A DNA stretch of 64,000 nt from Orobanche coerulescens. Taxonomy: Eukaryota > Streptophyta > Magnoliopsida > Lamiales > Orobanchaceae. The notes beneath the pieces are model-generated. The model was not told the origin of the DNA and did not search any database. It was given only the letters and a program-made list of their open reading frames with translations. The stretch's first letter is position 1. Each line of letters opens with the position of its first letter. Positions 12,191 to 22,742 of this stretch are shown piece by piece. A program made the position numbers and the translations under genes. The stretch is from NCBI GenBank assembly GCA_033398695.1, contig CM065801.1, positions 103,471,170 through 103,535,169 on the forward strand, read 5' to 3'.

Positions 12191-13439
12191 CGAGGCATGA
12201 AGAACTCGTGTATTGCACAAATTGTATCTAATTGTTAATTGCGTAATGTTTGAGTAAATTACTGAGTTGTTACTGTGATGGTTTGTTATGATTCTTTCTT
12301 CTTTTTTGGATATAAAAAGAAGCCATGCTTCATAAGGATCTGTGATGATTAATTACTTGTGCTTATGTTCTTTGAATGAATATTCAAATACATTCATTAC
12401 TAAAGTAAAATAAATAAATTAAATATATAATAGAAACATAACTAATTGAAAAAGTCAAAGTAATAAAAAGGGTCTAACTTTATATGTTGAAAGATGACTG
12501 GGGTAAAGTTGCAGGAATTAAAAATTAGGGACTGAAATTGAAGGACTGGAAAAAGGAGTGGGGGTCAATTGTAACAATCAAAAGGTGTCTGGAGTGAAAT
12601 TGAATGAATCTGGAAATATTAACCTAAAATGCTGGGTATATAAACCCTTCTTCCTCACGGGTCGGCCGACAGAACTCTCGTTTTCTTCCTCTCGCCTCTC
12701 TCTATCCTCTTCTCTCTCTCTCTAAAATCTTCTCACTCTCTCTCTCTCTCTCTACAGTTCTGATTCGAAAATTCCCTCAGCCTCCAGATATAGAAACACA
12801 CACATACACACACTTGAGTCGGCTGACATAAACTCACTCATACTCCGGCTCGCCTAAACTTGGACTATACCGCGACTCCAGGCTATGGCGGCGGCAAAGG
12901 CTCGCGAGTGAAGGAGCAGGTCCGGCAGTGATGCGCGACTTGCATCGGCGGCGATCCCAGCGAGTCGTAGGTGAGGCTTCGATTTTGATTCAGTTCGGGA
13001 TGTTTTCATAGGTTTGAGGCCTGGTTTCTGGTTCCTATTCGAGCTTGGGAAAAATATTTTGGTCAGGTTCTTGTGAATCGAATGTAGGGCTTCGATTATG
13101 CTCTCGGCTTTCTAATTAGGGTTTACATGGTCAGTCCAATTCGGGCTAAAACAGTTTTTTAATTGTGCGGTCGGGAAGAAGGTGATTACGAACGGACTGG
13201 GTTGTTAAATTTGGGACAATAGGTAATCAAAATACATATTTATATTTGCTCATTAGCCAAACTAAAAGACTAACCACAGATGGTTTGTATTCTTTGGATT
13301 GTATTGAATTGAAGGCTCGTTTTGCAAAAGTGTAGACCTTTTGTGTTATGTAATAGTACATTTCTTCCCCATTGGCTAGATTGAATTTGATAGAGGTTGT
13401 ACAGTACCTTATTTTGTGCACAATTACTCTTGCACAATA
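12191..13439 (+). promoter_or_regulatory. Promoter and 5'-leader-like fragment captured inside the LTR
   Basis: A good TATA box, TATATAA, lies at 12637-12643. It is followed by a CT-rich leader with a CT microsatellite (12700-12755), a short upstream-type ORF beginning ATGGCGGCGG at about 12884, and a plausible splice donor GTAG/GTGAGG near 12970. That order is typical of a plant gene's core promoter, 5' UTR and first intron. No main coding exon is present. It is not found in the related LTR at 61160, so it is foreign to the LTR. The source gene is unknown. Confidence 0.4.
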
Positions 13440-13447
13440 AATTTAGG

Positions 13448-14117
13448 TAGGGGTGGGCACAAAAAATCAAAATCCCGATCCCGTCCCGGTCCCATCCCAA
13501 AATTAACCGGGATGGGACGGGATCCAAAATTAAAACACTAGGCCCGTCCCGTCCCATCCCATTAGAGTAACTGCGGGACAGGACACGGGACAAAAAGTTT
13601 AAAGCCCGTAAGGCCCGTCCCGTCCCGCTAAGTTTTTAACCCTTTTTAAAACCATATATTTTTATTATTTGTAACCCTTTGTTAATTAATTTTTAATAAT
13701 AAACTATTTTTATTTTTTACTATCTATATTTTATAATTATACACAAACCTAATCAACCGATATAAAGTTAGTAACTGATATTTTTAAAAAAAAATGGATA
13801 TGTTGTATTCAATGTTAATAATTGTTATTTTAAAAGTTTAATTTAGGCTATTAAATTAGTTTGTTGGATATTTTTCCCGAATTTAGATGTATAAAATTAT
13901 AGATTTTCTTACTTTTTTCTAATTTATATTTTGAACTTTTTTATGCGGGACTAAACTCGTCCCGTCCCGTTCCGTCCCGTCCCAATCGGGATAAGGCCCG
14001 CACGGGATGAAATTTTGAAATCACCAATCTTGTCCCGTCCCGTCCCGCTTGTTATAACACGGGACGGGACGTGGGATGACCCCAGGCCCGTCCCATCCCG
14101 TCCCATGCCCACCCCTA
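13448..14117. mobile_element. hAT-type MITE, 670 bp
   Basis: Ends are TAGGGGTGGGCA and TGCCCACCCCTA, a 12-bp terminal inverted repeat. It is flanked on both sides by the identical 8-bp duplication AATTTAGG (13440-13447 and 14118-14125). Target duplications of 8 bp and GGGTGGGCA-like ends are hallmarks of hAT elements. Subterminal regions carry many GGGACGGGAC-type repeats around an AT-rich core. It has no coding capacity. Confidence 0.92.
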
Positions 14118-14136
14118 AATTTAGGTACTGAATCTT

Positions 14137-14200
14137 TACGTGAGAAAGAGAAAGAGAGAGAAAAGTTTTTTTTCAAAGTCTTCTGCTTCATTTCATTTCA
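14137..14200 (+). repeat. 64-bp direct repeat, copy 2
   Basis: Second copy of the 12127-12190 repeat. After it, the interrupted LTR resumes and runs to ATCCCAACA at 14629. Confidence 0.8.
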
Positions 14201-14629
14201 TGTTCTTGGTTGTTCTTGGAGAAAATGAAGAGATTCATTGAGAGTGTGAGTTATACACTTAGAGTGATATAATCACAATTAAAAGCTTCATCACTTAGCT
14301 CTAGCCGTATCCTCGGAGGATAGCAAGGTGATCGTCGTTCCGGTCGTTTCTCCGGCGGGTGGCAAGTAGAGACGCGGTGCTTTCGCCATTCTATCATTCA
14401 AGAGCTTGGAGCGGATTGAATTGCAGGGAGATCGCCTAAAGCTTGGGGAATAGCTCAAGAGAAGGAATCTATTTAATCAACAGACTACAAGGGTGAGTTT
14501 CTATATCTCTTGTGTTTCATATAATATTCATATATATGTAGCTCGATCGATTCTCGTAGGATTCGGATCGAATTAATTTTCATTTTACTGCTTCCGCTGG
14601 GCCTTCGTTTTAGGCACCGAATCCCAACA

Positions 14630-14889
14630 ATAGCATGTCCCTCAAAAGCACTTAGATCTACTAGTTTCAAAAGTAGAAAATCTCAGTAAATTTCTTGCTT
14701 CGATACAACTTCATCATTCATTTCTGGTGCACATAGCACCTCCAAGGACTGTATTATAAAGATAGTGAGTTATTATCGGTGGTTTCAAGTTTCCGCACAA
14801 TAATAATGGCTTAGTAACAATAGATATACTACTTTATCTTCTAATATTTCCAGTTTATGTATGAGAATAAGGAAGTTCATCGCTCTTTA
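14630..14889. other. Short unassigned stretch between solo LTR and Gypsy-1
   Basis: Begins with the ATAGC target flank of the solo LTR and ends at the first base of the Gypsy-1 3' LTR. It was continuous with DNA left of 10636 before the solo LTR inserted. No coding or repeat identity is seen. Confidence 0.5.
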
Positions 14890-16854
14890 TGTAACACTCC
14901 AAGATATTTAGGGTATATTACAGCGCTGTGGACCCCTATGGGGGACCCACCAGGCTAACTAATTTATACCGCTCGTCTAACCATCTCGACTAGCGAGAAA
15001 ACACACATCACCAAGACGCAAATTAAATAAAATGCCCAGTACAACTGGTAAACCAGACATCATCGAAAAGCACACATAAAATTTAGTATACAATCCATCT
15101 TACAAATTTAAAACGCCTAAATACTCGCGAGTACTATCTATCAGTTTACAAGTTTGAAAACAAACATTTTAAAATGGACAACTGAAATAAATGAACTGAT
15201 TTGCACACATCAACAACCCTGGCCAGCATCCTCGTACTACACCAGTGCCCGCTCGACCAGCTGAACACAACCTGAAATTTATAACCCGAATTTCCCCAAG
15301 CGAGACCCCAAAGGGGATAGCAATTACGCTAGTATAAGTAATCAAGGCAAACCATTCGCTTACACATCTCATAGTACATGCATCAAATTATTTCAAAATA
15401 AAATCAAGACATGTCTTTCCCGGAAAATAAATAGTCAATAATCAATGTTGAAAATCGCATAGGACCGGGGCTAAACCACTGGTCCCATATGAGGCCTCTA
15501 TGGACCCTCTCAGACTGGCCATAGTTAAAAAGCAGGCACATGACACGCCTAGGACTAGGACTAAACCACTAGTCCCATCCGAGGCCTCTATGGACCCTCC
15601 CGGACTGGCTATCTAAACAAGCTCATGAGTCAGGAGCGAAATCACAGATTCCTCTGAGGCCCCATCAGACCCTCCTAGAGTGAGCAAATCACACACATAT
15701 ACATTACCATTCCATGTTAAGCATATATAATGGTTTTACAAGAATACTTGCCTTGAGATTTTGACGACGAAATGAACGGAAAATCAACTACGCTTGCTAG
15801 GAACCGACAACCCCAAACCTAACGATTCGAAGAATAAAATCACAACCAATTCTACACAAGTACAAAAATGGAAAACACCCGAAAACCCACCTACGATTCA
15901 TGTAAATTCGTACAAAAATAACAATGAGGGCGGTTCGCAACCGAACCCCCTTGATTTCACAAATACCACGAAATTTACCATGAACTCATAGGGAAAACAT
16001 GAATACCACTAAGATTAACCACATATATCATGGATTAAACAACAACACGGAACGAATCGGATATTAAATCGAAAACTCCCAAATTTCCCGAAAATAGGGT
16101 TTTAAGATATTACCATGGATTGAAGATGAAGAACACAAGTAAATGTTGTTAATCTATACCAAGGATTCAAGGAAGATGATAGCTGGGATGATTGGAAGAA
16201 GAAATTGCCTCAAAATCGCCTCTAGATCGCACAAGCCGCGAGGAAGAAGGATAAAATGAGAAATAGACGCGTCTGAGGTCAACTCTCGACTATTGATAAC
16301 CAAACAGTTTAGCGTGCGCTAAGGAGTGCCTTAGCGTGCACTAGTCGCTTATTCCAGACTGCAGTGGACTGACTAAAACGTCCTCGTTAGCGCGCACTAC
16401 TCGAAAATTAACATACATTGTCAGTCCTCGTTAGCGCGCACTATCATCCTACAGCGTGCACTACCTGTTCAATCCATCCTGAAGTCCAGAACCTCAAAAA
16501 CATTCTGCCCTTACTGGAGTACCGAATTGGCGCGCGCTGCCAACATATCTAGCGTGCGCTAATTTCCACCATTGCGTGCGCTAAGAATGGTCTTAGCGTG
16601 CGCTAACGAGCTACAACAGACAACTGGAGGGTCTCTGGAAAGTTCTGTTAGCGTGCGCTAAGGGCATCCCTCGCATGCGTTAACAAGTGCAGATAGCAGG
16701 ACAGACAACACTCAAAGTTGGAAAACGACGAATTCTACCCCAGATGAAAAACAACGCGCACCCGACACTAAACAACGGAATGAAGAAGACACACGCATGA
16801 TGAGTTCGAGTCAGAACTAAATCACTAAAAGAAAACACGATTCCGACTACCCAA
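14890..16854 (-). repeat. Gypsy-1 3' LTR, first part
   Basis: Starts TGTAACACTCC and continues to the CCCAA target site at 16850-16854, where another element inserted. It contains three copies of a repeat with ACCACTGGTCCC and GAGGCCTCTATGGACCCT (about 15460-15680) in the R/U5 part, and TTAGCGTGCGCTAA palindromes at 16309-16322, 16593-16606 and 16648-16661 in U3. With the second part its restored length is about 2.34 kb. Confidence 0.85.
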
Positions 16855-19457
16855 TGTAACACCTCCAAAACCATATGGGAATATTACACGCCATAGACCC
16901 CTTTTCACGAGGATCGACCAGGCTAAACCTTACAAAATGATCAAATGTTTCCCGGTCAGGGTCAAACAATATAATAATACAGACCGTTAAGGTCACTTAC
17001 ACGTGAATACACAGACAGATGAGGTCACACAACTCAATCAACAGAACTGAATAAAACAACGTTACCTACACAGGGGTCAAAACACAATACAGTGGAAGAC
17101 TGGAATCAACTCTGACAACATAACGAAAATCAAAACAACTCTCATCTCTTGATTAGTATCGCAGCTCGTCATCCTCCTGTGCCAATCCTATGACTGCTCC
17201 CCTGAACCTGCATGAACCTGGACGCAAAATAGACATCCACCTCCCGATTACTTGGGGTTCGCAAAATTCCACTATTTTGCTAGTGCAAGTATAATACGAT
17301 ACGAAATGCAACAAGTAAATAGCAACCACGAATTTACCACATAAATCAACTATCAAAATGTTCCCGAGAAGTTTTAAAATTTCGAACTCAAGCAAGCAAT
17401 ATTTGAAAAGGAACTTATTAGATCAGGAATTTTTAAAGTAGAAATGCTTTTGGACCTCAAGTCCCGATTTACAAAACCTTTTCGAAAACGTTAGGGCCTC
17501 ACCCCGATTCTCATTTCAAAACACACTAGTTAAGATATCATTATGAGTCTGTGACCTATGTTATAAAACGTTATCCAAACAATCACTGTCATACGATCAC
17601 TATTCGTACACATCATGTACCGAACTCCGGAGGCCTCGACAGACCCTACCCGGACCACACACATTGTTCGTACACGTCATGTACCAAACTCCAGAGGCCT
17701 CGACGGACCCTACCTGGACAATACATCGTTCATACACCTCATGTACCAAACTGTAGAGGCCTCGACGGACCCTACCTGGAATACACATCTTGTTCGTACA
17801 TCATGTACCGGACTCCAGAGGCCTCGTCAGACCTTACCTGGAACACACATTATTACGACGCAACTCATATTGATCAACTCAACACATCACAGCAAGTAAC
17901 ACACATGGTTATCAATAAGTCAAACCAATCAACAATACATCGTAATACATATTCAAATATGTAATCAAACCGACATAGATGTCATGATCATCAAGATAAT
18001 TCAACCATGACCAATCACGCACAACACGAACCAAATGAGAAACATCATCACTACCTTCAATTGTTCACACTTATCAAATTACACGAAGCACGTTCACGAA
18101 GGCAAAACAATTCATCACAAACCTAACACGAAGATTCTATCCACAAGACATAAATAATATAGCAAGATACTTGCCTCAATAACCGCTACCGAACACTCCG
18201 AAGAACACGGTTCGACCGGGAAGCTCGGACCCCAAAGAAGACAATGAACGGGAGGGTTCTGACTCGAGTTCTTCACAAGGATTACATCCCTAAGTCCTAT
18301 CAACAATAAATCAACAATCGTACGATGAATAATAATCACATAACGCCGGAATCCCCCTCTAAGACCTTTTATCGGACACCTTCAAGGCGTCGATTAAGAA
18401 CTCGATCAAAACGACATATCTATAGAATCCAACCATGGAATAACAAGGGAAATGATAGAACACATCTAAATAATCATCAATCCATCACAAATCTAAGTTA
18501 TTACGGTTAAATCGGACGAAACCGAACAAAACCCCCAAAAAATTTCCCAACCTAGCATTTTCAGGAAATCTGACCCGATTCGCTCGATCAAAGGATGTTA
18601 TAGGATGACTAATCAATGATATGAACTCCAGGACTTCATGGATTCATTGTCTGACAACATGCCTCCATGCCTACCAAGACTCCAGCCGCGGAAGAGGAAG
18701 AACGTAGTGAGAAAAATGGGTGCAAACCCGTCTGCTGGCCTTATATGGCAGCCTGCCGCCCGCCTTATGTACGTAATCGGCCATGGCTTATGGCCGTAAC
18801 CGGCCATGGACGAACTTTCTGTCCAAAACTGCCTGTTACGTATGTTACCGACCAGGGACTTACGTACGTAACAGGCCTTACGGCCGTAACTGCCGGCCCA
18901 TTGCGGCCGTGACTCAGCCAGGTCTGCCATTGCCCCAAAACGTACGGCCATGGCTCGGCCGTGGCCAACTCCGATAGTCTGGACCACCCCGAAACCCAGA
19001 CCTAAATATAAACCGAAGTTACGGTTACGAAGTAATCGCAAAGACGAATCTAAGCGCTAAGAGAACACATGATTCCGACCACCCGAGGGCTCGAAATTCG
19101 ACAACAGAAGTAATTACCCCAAACTTTGGGAAATTACGAAAACGGCCTAAATCGTCCGAAATACACGATACTCGATCGAAACACGAAGCCAAAGCTCGCA
19201 ACATGAATAATAACATTAAATGAAGTTATGAGAAACTCGAAACAACAGTTTCGGGCGAGATTCGCAAGAATCACACTCAAGTGCGGAAAAGGCGTTAAGG
19301 AACACGAAACTCAGCGAAACGATACCGAAACGAACTCGGATGACAAAAAGTGCAGAATTAATCATTCTCGAAATGACGAAACGGTCACAAAAGAATCGTT
19401 AAGATGGACTTCTGCCAAAAAAGAAAATGACCAGAAATCGAAATTGCGGATATTACA
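16855..19457 (-). repeat. Full LTR of the rearranged nested element (2.6 kb)
   Basis: Begins TGTAACACCTCC and ends GGATATTACA. It holds four copies of a repeat with CATGTACC, GAGGCCTCGAC and ACCCTACC at about 17612-17845 (R/U5). A TATA-like CCATATAAGG on minus lies near 18740, and TTACGTACGTAA or TTACGGCCGTAA palindromes lie at 18760-18960 (U3). The architecture parallels Gypsy-0 but the sequences differ. Confidence 0.82.
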
Positions 19458-20031
19458 TACTACCCTCCTTAAAAGAAGTTTCGTCCCGAAACTTAAAACA
19501 AGTAGGGAGAAGCAATATCCCGCCCGGAAAACTCAACGAGATACACAAGAAATGCGTAACTTTCTCCCATCGGCGAAATGTTACAAGTAAGACAAAGCAA
19601 TATACGGCGTGAAAACACGCTCCACGACGACCAACACAACGGCTATGATTCAAAACAATAACGAGCAAATAACAACACATCACATACCACATCACGTGCA
19701 CACATTTAATCAAAGAAACGCACACGACAACAAGTCGCACCCGACTAAAACGGCTATACGATAGAAACAAATAGAGTATCACGATAGAAATCACTCTGAT
19801 TCACATCAACAAGAAAATGTCCGGCGCCAAGACACAAACAATCTAAGATAACGGAAAGCGAAAATACCGGATATTACATTCTATCGCACTAAAAATAAGT
19901 TTCGTCCCGAAACTTAAAACAAGGTTATCACAGTGATACATAACAACACAACGACACATCAATAAGAAATCGTCCGGCGCCAAGACACAAACAATCCAAG
20001 ATAACGAAAAGCAAAAATATCGGATATTACA
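19458..20031 (-). repeat. Duplicated LTR-start and PPT segments of the nested element
   Basis: Two units of about 76 bp sharing GTCCGGCGCCAAGACACAAA and ending GATATTACA lie at about 19803-19878 and 19955-20031. Between them, and again before 19457, is a block with AAGTTTCGTCCCGAAACTT, itself a palindrome-like sequence at the 3' end of Tekay pol regions. The remaining bases (19520-19800) show no coding sense. Confidence 0.7.
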
Positions 20032-20412
20032 CCCAAAGGTTTGGAAAACGACAATGATAGTAATTACCCCATAACGTTGGAAAATTACATAACAGCCCAA
20101 AACATCCAAAATACACGATACATGATCGAAACACAAAATAAAAGCTCACAATATCTATAATGACATAAGATGGATTTACGGCAACCCCGAAACGACGATT
20201 CCAAATAACGATTACGAGAATCGAACCAAAAAGTGACAGAAATGACAATAAACGCAGAATTGGGTAAAACAAGTCCGAAACAAGCTCGGATGACAGAAAG
20301 CCCAGTATTAAATATTCTAGAAATATCCATATGGTTACAAGCGAGTCACTAAAAATGAAAAATATGCCAAAATAAAAAATACCGGAAAAAGGAAAAAAAT
20401 GCGGATATTACA
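20032..20412 (-). repeat. Gypsy-1 3' LTR, second part
   Basis: After the second CCCAA copy (20032-20036) the outer LTR resumes and ends GCGGATATTACA at 20412. It is the U3 start of the LTR in transcript sense. Confidence 0.82.
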
Positions 20413-22490
20413 TTCCCCCCTCTAAAAACAAGTTTCGACCCGAAACATATGAAACAAAAAACTCGGTTTCCCAAGTTGCCTCCTCGACACCATGTCTCGA
20501 CTACTGCACCTTGACCAATGGAATGGTCTTATTCCTCAGTCGCTTCTCACAGTGCTCCAAAATCTTCAAGGGACGCTCGATATCGATCTCACCATAGTCG
20601 ATGACATGACTAGGATCCGGAACATATTTCCTCAGCTGGGAAACATGGAGAATGCTATGGACATGACTCAAAGCCAGAGGCAATGCGAAACGGTACGCCA
20701 ACTCGCCGACCCTCTCTAGAATCTCAAATGGCCCAATAAATCTCGGACTCAACTTTCCCTTCTTCCCGAAGAGGAAAACTCCCCTCGTCGGCGACACCTT
20801 TAGCAAAACGTGGTCTCCAACCTCGAATTCCAAAGATCGACGACGAACATCAGCATATGATTTTTGTCGATTCTGAGGAGTTAACATCCTCTCCCAAATC
20901 AATTCCACCTTCCTCCTCATCTCCAAAGCGATATCCGGTTCGGTCCCGACCAAATTGGATGCCTCCATCCAACAAATCAGCGATCGACATTGCTGCCCAT
21001 AAAGCGTCTCATATGGTGCCATCCTGATAGACGCATACCAACTTTTGTTGTACATGAACTCGATCAACGGAAGATGCTCCTCCCAATCACTGCTCCAATC
21101 GAGAGCACAAGCACGCAACATATCCTCAAATGTCTGGATAGTGCGCTCCGACTGCCCATCCATCTGAGGATGAAAAGAAGTACTCATACGCAAACGAGTA
21201 CCCAATGCCTTATGTACCGCCTACCAAAAATGCGATACGAAACGGCCGTCACAATCCGAAACAATAGACTTCGGAGTACCATGAAGCCTCACAATCTGCG
21301 CAATAAATACACGAGCCAACTTTCCCCGGACCCCAAGTATCATTGATGCCTAGAAAGTGTGCTGACTTAGTCAGACGATCTATAATCACCCAATCCATAT
21401 TCATACCAGACTTCGACCTTGGCAATCTTGTGACGAAGTCCATCGAAATATCTTCCCATTTTCATTCCGGAATGAGAAGCGACTGCAACAACCCGGCTGG
21501 TCGCTGATGTTCGATTTTGACCTGCTGGCAAGTCAAACATCTCGCTACAAATTGTGCGACCTACTCCTTCATATCATTCCACCAAAAGTTCCTCCTTAGG
21601 CCCTTGTACATCTTACACGAACTAGGATGAACCAAGTAAGGCGTAGCATGTGACTCGCGTAAAATACTCTGCCTCAATTCCAAGTCGTTCGGTACACAAA
21701 GCCGACTCTGGAATCTCAACACACCATCCTCGTGAATCACAAACCCAGGAGAATTCACCTTAATAACATTATCTCGAATTTGAACAATCATCGGATCCTC
21801 CAACTGCGTCAGTTTAATTTCAACGATCAACGGCGACGAAATTTCCAATGCACAAAGTTGCCCGACAACTCCTGTAAACAAAATCTCAACACCCAACTCG
21901 ATCAAATCACGCTGAAACTCAGATTGAGACATAAGTATCTCGAGCGTCCGCAACATAACCAGTTTCCGACTCAAGGCGTCTGCCACGACATTCGCCTTGA
22001 CCGGATGATAAATGATTTTGTGGTCATAATCCTTAATCAATTCCAACCACCTCCTCTGTCTCATATTCAACTCCCGCTTAGTGAATATGAACTTCAGACT
22101 TTTATGATCGGTAAATATCTGACATGCGGAGCCAAAGAGATAATGACGCCAAAACTTGAGTGGAAAAACAATTGCTGCTAACTCCAAATCGTGAGTAGGG
22201 TAGTTGAACTCATATGGCCTCAACTGTCTCAACGCATACGCAATAGTCTTGTCGTGCTGCATCAACACGTACCCAAGACCCTGACCTGAAGCATCGCTAT
22301 AAACAGAAAAACCCTCATTGCCACATGGCAACGCTAGAATTGGGGCTGAAGTCAAACGCCTCTTCAGCTCATCAAAACTCGACTGCCTTTTGTCATTCCA
22401 GACGAACTTCTTAGATTTCTGAAGCAACTGTGTAAGTGGCCGAGCCAGTTTCGAAAAACCCTCGACGAACCTACGATAGTAGCCAGCCAA
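20408..22490 (-). pseudogene. pol: Gypsy-1 pol remnant: end of RT, RNase H, integrase, chromodomain-like end
   Basis: The frame begins at the end of reverse transcriptase ([20 protein letters not shown] near 22490), runs through RNase H ([26 protein letters not shown]) into the integrase zinc-binding region, with HATPYLVHP near 21650 and CLTCQQV near 21540. The integrase core follows (MDFVTRLP at 21443; SDCDGRF near 21265; [11 protein letters not shown] near 21140). The C-terminal SPRFIGPFEILERVG and the VPDPSHVIDY to EATWETE segment are the chromodomain-like tail of the Tekay type. Breaks are in-frame TAG codons near 21561, 21220 and 20501-20503 and a frameshift near 21318. The catalytic part of reverse transcriptase, protease and gag are absent, so it cannot encode a working polyprotein. 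Confidence 0.9.
20413..20424 (-). other. Gypsy-1 polypurine tract
   Basis: Reads TAGAGGGGGGAA on minus, immediately before the 3' LTR. The broken pol frame reads through it and meets a TAA at 20408-20410 inside the LTR. Confidence 0.85.
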
Positions 22491-22571
22491 AATCCCTCGA
22501 CGAACCTACGAACACTGGAAGTACCAAGATGATGGCAGCATGATGACGATGTGCAAAATAAAACACAACTA
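22459..22571 (-). other. Deletion junction in Gypsy-1 with an 18-bp duplicated filler
   Basis: CCCTCGACGAACCTACGA occurs at 22459-22476 and again at 22494-22511. Past the second copy the sequence no longer matches pol and instead resembles the leader next to the primer site, as in Gypsy-2 near 36800-36900. About 4 kb of gag, protease and RT is missing at this point (inferred from Gypsy-2). Confidence 0.6.
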
Positions 22572-22742
22572 TGTTGGAACATTTTGTTCCATACATGTAT
22601 TAATAGTGTTTTGATGATTAAAGTTGTTACACAAAACAAAACAACAAAAAGATGAAGCAAAGCATCAAAGAAAATGAAGTGCAAAAAGCTGGATTTATGC
22701 AAGCTTAACATACGTAAAATGAACAATATAGCGTACACAATG
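22572..22742 (+). repeat. Copia-A 5' LTR, truncated
   Basis: Matches 24725-24895 closely, then diverges at 22743 where gag sequence begins. Roughly 970 bp of LTR plus the primer binding site are deleted. Confidence 0.85.

Larger units (their letters stand above)
10636..14629 (+). mobile_element. Solo LTR of a Copia-C-type element, interrupted by a 1.9 kb insert
   Basis: Begins TGTTGGGAGTATGCC and ends ATCCCAACA. It shares its opening, the GGGCATTGTACTTGTAATTAT block, the TGACC-rich middle and the end with the LTR at 61160-63039. No primer binding site follows it, and no interior is present. Flanks are ATAGT on the left and ATAGC on the right, a 5-bp target duplication with one mismatch, which supports a solo LTR. 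Removing 12191-14136 leaves about 2 kb, close to the 1.88 kb of the Copia-C LTR. A long run of short ORFs inside it is non-coding. Confidence 0.75.
16855..20031 (-). mobile_element. Rearranged LTR-only element nested in the Gypsy-1 3' LTR
   Basis: Flanked by identical CCCAA duplications (16850-16854 and 20032-20036), so it entered as one unit through integrase. It has one full LTR (16855-19457) but no interior coding region and no second full LTR. On minus it starts with TGTAATATCCG at 20031, restarts at 19878 and restarts again at 19457. The last two starts directly follow a GTTTCGGGACGAAACTT-containing tract and its purine-rich end. It is a non-autonomous, recombined derivative of a Tekay-like family. 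Confidence 0.8.

Noticed and set aside
12884..12910. ATGGCGGCGG start as the main coding start of a host gene
   Set aside because: The frame closes after eight codons. It can only be an upstream ORF or chance, and no coding exon follows.
17612..17845. Regularly spaced short repeats resembling a CRISPR array
   Set aside because: Plant LTR context, only four degenerate units with similar spacers and no cas genes. These are LTR direct repeats.
17551..17964. Overlapping open frames of 137 and 94 codons with internal repeats
   Set aside because: They are created by the four short tandem repeats of the nested LTR (R/U5 part). The protein-level repeat is just the DNA repeat and no family is recognised.
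18613..19041. 142-codon minus-strand frame and overlapping shorter frames in U3
   Set aside because: Lies across the palindrome array of an LTR. Several frames on both strands are open because of the repeated CG-rich palindromes.
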